Shown here: positions 13,239-16,120 of the stretch, piece after piece | Position numbering within the stretch: position 1 is the stretch's first letter | Layout of the letters: every line of letters starts with the position of its first letter | Source of the DNA: UBA1672 sp964015995 | Lineage (GTDB): Bacteria > Pseudomonadota > Alphaproteobacteria > Micavibrionales > Micavibrionaceae | Reading direction: 5' to 3' | DNA: 16,120 nucleotides | Assembly (NCBI GenBank): GCA_964015995.1 | Contig: CAXHFH010000048.1 | Span: 1-16,120, forward strand | Made by a program: the position numbers and the translations under genes | Notes under the pieces: model-generated | What the model was told of the DNA's origin: nothing | Seen by the model: only the letters and a program-made list of their open reading frames with translations | The model's database searches: none

Positions 13239-13829
13239 CTAACCTTCCTTGTTCTTATAAACAATAAGACCATTTAGAATATCTTCAATTCTTTTAGGGC
13301 TTTTGTCTTTTATGTTATCAACAATGAATGCTTCCATGTCTTTTAGAACGCTCTGATCCCAGCCCTCATTGTCCTTCACTGTGCCATAAAGATTACGCTC
13401 TAATGCCTGCACCAAAGATGTTTTCTGAAGCCCTTCAACCTCTTGCCCTTCCAAACTGTCGGGGTCCACGGCCCACTGATAGGAATGCATGCGTCCGTTA
13501 AACGCCTTCATCATACGTTTCATGTGTTTTGGCACGCCCATATCGCCAATCCCCATCTCTCGTAGCGTCTGATCCATATCCTTAAACACAGAATCAAACA
13601 GGGACTGCGCCAAATCTTCATATTCATCCCGCCCCATAAGAAGATGCATAATAATGAAAAGATGCACAAGCAACAGGTCAAAGCGCCCATCAAAACTGTC
13701 CGGCACGCCATGTTTTTCATAAAATATTGGTTCACGTGTATTTAACAGTGCACAGGAATATAAATCATCGGTAATGTCCCGCATATCGCGCGCGCCGTTA
13801 TCTTTTTTCTTGAATAATCCGCCCAACAT
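13239..13829 (-). CDS. Ubiquinol-cytochrome c chaperone (CBP3/UQCC1-like)
   Basis: This 196-aa protein matches the bacterial relatives of mitochondrial Cbp3/UQCC1, which help assemble cytochrome b into the bc1 complex. Signature segments are FYEKHGVPDSFDGRFDLLLVHLFIIMHLL near residues 36-64 and MGVPKHMKRMMKAFNGRMHSY later. The start at ATG 13829 gives MLGGLFKKKD, like homologues that open with a short GLF segment and basic residues. The frame continues upstream only through a TTG at 13895. It pairs with the DUF177 gene 2 bp downstream, an arrangement typical of alphaproteobacteria, and implies an aerobic chain with complex III. Confidence 0.88.
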   Translation of the reverse strand: MLGGLFKKKDNGARDMRDITDDLYSCALLNTREPIFYEKHGVPDSFDGRFDLLLVHLFIIMHLLMGRDEYEDLAQSLFDSVFKDMDQTLREMGIGDMGVPKHMKRMMKAFNGRMHSYQWAVDPDSLEGQEVEGLQKTSLVQALERNLYGTVKDNEGWDQSVLKDMEAFIVDNIKDKSPKRIEDILNGLIVYKNKEG

Positions 13830-13903
13830 CAATTTTTGCTCTAGGTTTTTCTGAAAATTATCTCTAAGCTTCGTAACACATATCACTAATATCAAAGAAT
13901 GCC

Positions 13904-14359
13904 ATGCAAAAAAAAATCAAAATTGTTTTTTGTCTCTTATTACTGGGAACAGCGACAGCCTGCTCACCTGTGACGTCACAACACGGGAACATGTTGCAGG
14001 ACTTTCAGGTTGAGGAAGTAAAGCCGGGAGAGCACACACGCTCTGATGTTTTGCGTATCTTGGGTTCACCCACAACGCAATCTACCTTCAATAACAACGT
14101 CTGGTACTATATCGGGCAAGAAACAGAAAAACGCAGTATCTTAGATCATGAAGTGACTGATGAACGTATTGTCGCAGTTAGCTTTGATGAAAATGGTATT
14201 GTGCAAACCCTTGAGCATCTGGACGGTGATCGTCAAAACATCCCCTACACACGCACAAAAACGCCAACCCACGGTAATGACCTGACGTTTATGCAACAAT
14301 TACTTGGAAATCTTGGACGCTTTAACGGTGGCAACAGCCAAAAAGTAACAATCCCTTAA
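13904..14359 (+). CDS. bamE: Outer membrane assembly lipoprotein BamE (SmpA/OmlA)
   Basis: BamE is a lipoprotein of the Bam complex that inserts beta-barrel proteins into the outer membrane. The 151-aa product has a lipoprotein signal with the modified Cys at position 20 (TATAC). The SmpA/OmlA domain follows: VEEVKPGEHTRSDVLRILGSPTTQSTFNNNVWYYI (36-70), then ERIVAVSFDENGIV. The tail GNDLTFMQQLLGNLGRFN is typical of alphaproteobacterial members. It is divergent from the bc1 chaperone gene (74 bp between starts). Its stop codon overlaps the stop of the convergent FliL-like gene by four bases (TTAA). Confidence 0.93.
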   Translation: MQKKIKIVFCLLLLGTATACSPVTSQHGNMLQDFQVEEVKPGEHTRSDVLRILGSPTTQSTFNNNVWYYIGQETEKRSILDHEVTDERIVAVSFDENGIVQTLEHLDGDRQNIPYTRTKTPTHGNDLTFMQQLLGNLGRFNGGNSQKVTIP

Positions 14360-14769
14360 ATCGGGCGCTGTTGTACAACCTGAATAAGAACTTCTGTATC
14401 AATGTCATCGCCAACAACCTTATTGGTCACTTGGTTTAAACGTTCTTTGATCATTTGCACCTGAATGATTCCGCCTTTAAGTGCGGCGTGTCTGTTCAAA
14501 ATACCATACATATCCTGCAAATATGCATCCGTTAGCCTTGGACTAATGGCCTTAATCTTGTCTGCGTTTGAAATACCGGCAACTTCAATTGCAACAACCA
14601 TACTAACGACTTGCTGAACACCATCCTCATCTATGATTGGCAACAACAAAGGATCAAGCTTCACGTATTCCGCCGCGCCACTTGTTTCCTTTTTCTCGGC
14701 TGCTTCAACATTGGTCGCAAGCACAGAAAGACAAAAAACAGAAAATGTTAAGATAAAAAGATTACGCAT
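14356..14769 (-). CDS. Secreted FliL-like small protein
   Basis: The 137-aa product has an N-terminal signal peptide with predicted cleavage after NVEA. The mature part reads YVKLDPLLLPIIDEDGVQQVVSMVVAIEV (35-63), followed by ISPRLTDAYLQDMYGIL and a C-terminal strand DIDTEVLIQVVQQRP. This order (strand, long strand, helix with R/D-x-Y, closing strand) resembles the periplasmic domain of FliL, but there is no membrane anchor in the mature protein and no flagellar gene nearby. Function unknown; a FliL/stomatin-like periplasmic role is inference. It lies 91 bp downstream of nusB on the same strand and overlaps the bamE stop codon. Confidence 0.75.
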   Translation of the reverse strand: MRNLFILTFSVFCLSVLATNVEAAEKKETSGAAEYVKLDPLLLPIIDEDGVQQVVSMVVAIEVAGISNADKIKAISPRLTDAYLQDMYGILNRHAALKGGIIQVQMIKERLNQVTNKVVGDDIDTEVLIQVVQQRPI

Positions 14770-14860
14770 ATACCCAAGAACCCCTAAAACACGAATTACT
14801 CATTATAAGGTACCAGAGAATTCTTAAAGCGGGGTTAGCTATTGATAAAATGCAATGTTT

Positions 14861-15337
14861 TTATCCACCTGCATTCGATTGTGTAGATATATCGTCGCGC
14901 ACGACCTTCGCCACTGCGTCCAAAACACCATTAACAAAGGAAACTTGTTTTTGATCGTAAAACTCATGCGTTACGTTCAGGTAATCATTCACAATAATCG
15001 GCGCATCGGTTTCAGTGTGGATAAGCAGTTCACAAATACCACAAAGCAACACAGACTTTAGCAATGATTCCAAAGGCCTGTCTTTACTGTATGATTTCAA
15101 TATTTCGCTTATCTCTGGCAACCGCTCATCCAGATTAAACAATATTTTCTTAAGCAATCCGCCATTCGGCTTAACCGCGAACTGACTACCATCGTCTGTT
15201 TCCAAACCACGGTTTAGGTATTCCTCAACAACCGTGCGCATAGGCTTTTTGTTGTGAATCATTTGATAATAGGCTTGCACCGCCATTAATCGCGCGACAA
15301 ACTCTTTATTCTCTTCAAATGCTTTATCTGCTGTCAT
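14861..15337 (-). CDS. nusB: Transcription antitermination factor NusB
   Basis: NusB binds boxA RNA with ribosomal protein S10 and supports antitermination of rRNA transcripts. The 158-aa all-helical product has the NusB pattern: RLMAVQAYYQM (16-26), LLKSVLLCGICELLIHTETDAPIIVNDYLNVTHEF (about 91-125) and FVNGVLDAVAKVVRDD. AGGGA six bases before the ATG supports the start. It follows ribH by 22 bp, the frequent ribH-nusB arrangement, so riboflavin synthesis and nusB share a transcript. Confidence 0.95.
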   Translation of the reverse strand: MTADKAFEENKEFVARLMAVQAYYQMIHNKKPMRTVVEEYLNRGLETDDGSQFAVKPNGGLLKKILFNLDERLPEISEILKSYSKDRPLESLLKSVLLCGICELLIHTETDAPIIVNDYLNVTHEFYDQKQVSFVNGVLDAVAKVVRDDISTQSNAGG

Positions 15338-15359
15338 TTTATATCCCTACACACACCCG

Positions 15360-15806
15360 CTATCGTAGCTCACAACTCAACTCAAACAGAGAGAGAGCTG
15401 CATTAACGGCATCCGCACCTTTATTTTTTTGCGACGGATCGGCACGCACCACGGCCTGATCTAGTGTATCACAGGTTAAAATGCCATTACCAATCGGAAG
15501 GCTGTAATCCAGCGCAAGCCTTGATAAACCACTCGCGCTCTCATTGCAAACAATATCGTAATGCGACGTTTCACCGCGTATAACACAGCCCAAAGCCACA
15601 TAAGCATCAAACTTTCTGGATTTAGTACCGCGCCCTTCTTTACGCGCCGCACCCAATTTCACGGCCAAAGGTATTTCAAGTGCGCCATCAACTTCGAAAA
15701 TTTCATACGTTGCGCGCTTATCCTTCAACGCTTTTTCCGCACCAGCCATTAAAAACTTTGAAACATCTTCATAATACGGTGAAATAACGACCATCACATG
15801 CGCCAT
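15360..15806 (-). CDS. ribH: 6,7-dimethyl-8-ribityllumazine synthase
   Basis: RibH condenses the RibB product (3,4-dihydroxy-2-butanone 4-phosphate) with the ribitylamino-uracil to give lumazine, the precursor of riboflavin. The 148-aa product shows GALEIPLA (41-48), GCVIRGETSHYDIVCNE (73-89) with the catalytic His82, IGNGILTCDTLDQA, and Arg121 in RADPSQKNKG. AAAGGA nine bases before the ATG marks the start. ribB ends 23 bp upstream and nusB starts 22 bp downstream. Confidence 0.96.
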   Translation of the reverse strand: MAHVMVVISPYYEDVSKFLMAGAEKALKDKRATYEIFEVDGALEIPLAVKLGAARKEGRGTKSRKFDAYVALGCVIRGETSHYDIVCNESASGLSRLALDYSLPIGNGILTCDTLDQAVVRADPSQKNKGADAVNAALSLFELSCELR

Positions 15807-15829
15807 CTTAAGAAATCCTTTTTCCTGAT

Positions 15830-16120
15830 TTAAGAAATTGATTGATAATCAACGATATGAAGATCATATCCATCAAGTCCGATTACACTCTTCGGACTGT
15901 TTGTTAGTAAGACCATATTCTTAACGCCCAAGTCTAGTAAAATCTGTGCGCCGATACCATAATCACGAATAACATTTTCTTTGTTTTCAGGTGTTTTGTC
16001 ACGTTTCTTCATCAAGCGATCAGACAAGCTTGTTGCGTTTGGCGGACGAAGTAAAACAATGACGCCGCGTCCGGCCTTTTCAATTTCCTCAATCGAGCTC
16101 TGACGCGTCCTATCCCCATC
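15830..16120 (-). CDS. ribB: RibB/RibBA C-terminal part with degenerate GTP cyclohydrolase II domain
   Basis: The frame is open from the window edge to a TAA at 15830-15832, giving the last 96 residues. GDRTRQSSIEEIEKAGRGVIVLLR and RDYGIGAQILLDLGVKNMVLLTNSP...GLDGYDL are clearly the C-terminal GTP cyclohydrolase II-like domain. Between them PPNATSLSDRLMKKRDK replaces the EGRGIGL motif and the segment through DTVEAN of active enzymes, so GTP cyclohydrolase activity is probably lost. In alphaproteobacteria such tails belong to dihydroxybutanone phosphate synthase (RibB), whose catalytic domain would lie outside the window. It heads the ribB-ribH-nusB operon within this window. Confidence 0.85.
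   Translation of the reverse strand, partial: DGDRTRQSSIEEIEKAGRGVIVLLRPPNATSLSDRLMKKRDKTPENKENVIRDYGIGAQILLDLGVKNMVLLTNSPKSVIGLDGYDLHIVDYQSIS

Noticed and set aside
14332..14373. CAACAGC/GCTGTTG inverted repeat spanning the bamE and FliL-like gene ends
   Set aside because: The loop is 28 nt and no T tract follows on either strand, so it is probably chance.
14844..14865. GATAAAA/TTTTATC inverted repeat at the nusB stop codon
   Set aside because: The stem is almost all A-T and has no adjoining T tract after it on the minus strand; not convincing as a terminator.

Overview
The window is a stretch of chromosome from an alphaproteobacterium with unusually AT-rich DNA for that class. The gene order points there: a riboflavin/nusB cluster, then a cytochrome bc1 assembly chaperone gene followed by the DUF177 (yceD)-rpmF-plsX-fabH-ihfA-merR-tRNA-Pro series, and a separate rplM-rpsI operon. 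An S9 protein with a long Ala/Glu-rich N-terminal arm and a RibB-type protein with a degenerate GTP cyclohydrolase II tail also fit. I cannot name the genus. Almost everything is on the minus strand, so the region is best read from right to left.

Right part (about 8.9-16.1 kb), conserved core: ribB (cut by the window edge), ribH and nusB form a tight operon, followed by a small secreted FliL-like protein. The outer-membrane lipoprotein gene bamE is the only core gene on the plus strand. It diverges from the ubiquinol-cytochrome c chaperone gene, which is almost fused to the DUF177 gene. Then come rpmF (59 aa), plsX, fabH, ihfA, a MerR-family regulator and tRNA-Pro(GGG). These genes cover ribosome assembly, phospholipid and fatty acid initiation, nucleoid structure and envelope assembly.

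Middle part (4670-8934), the most interesting region: a 4.2 kb islet bounded by a 20-bp perfect direct repeat. One copy is the 3' end of the intact tRNA-Pro gene, CCA included. The other is an orphan tRNA tail at 4670-4689. This is the usual footprint of site-specific integration at a tRNA gene, although no integrase is present. The islet has two transcription units, each with a palindrome matching the zinc-uptake regulator (Zur) operator. One palindrome lies between divergent genes for an unknown 110-aa acidic protein and a DUF1826 protein. The other precedes an operon of a ZigA-type COG0523 GTPase and a CaCA-superfamily exchanger with very His-rich N-terminal and central segments. In that exchanger several positions that bind cation in Na+/Ca2+ exchangers are His or Cys. 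I read the whole islet as a zinc-starvation module with a probably undescribed zinc-directed CaCA transporter.

Left part (1-4.6 kb): the rplM-rpsI operon with a good promoter and terminator, cutA, a 501-aa protein that looks like a beta-propeller inserted into a LamG-type lectin fold, and a secreted protein with a TIMP/netrin-like domain plus HEAT-like repeats. The left edge cuts a secreted protein of unknown function. No rRNA, CRISPR array, transposase or integrase was seen.
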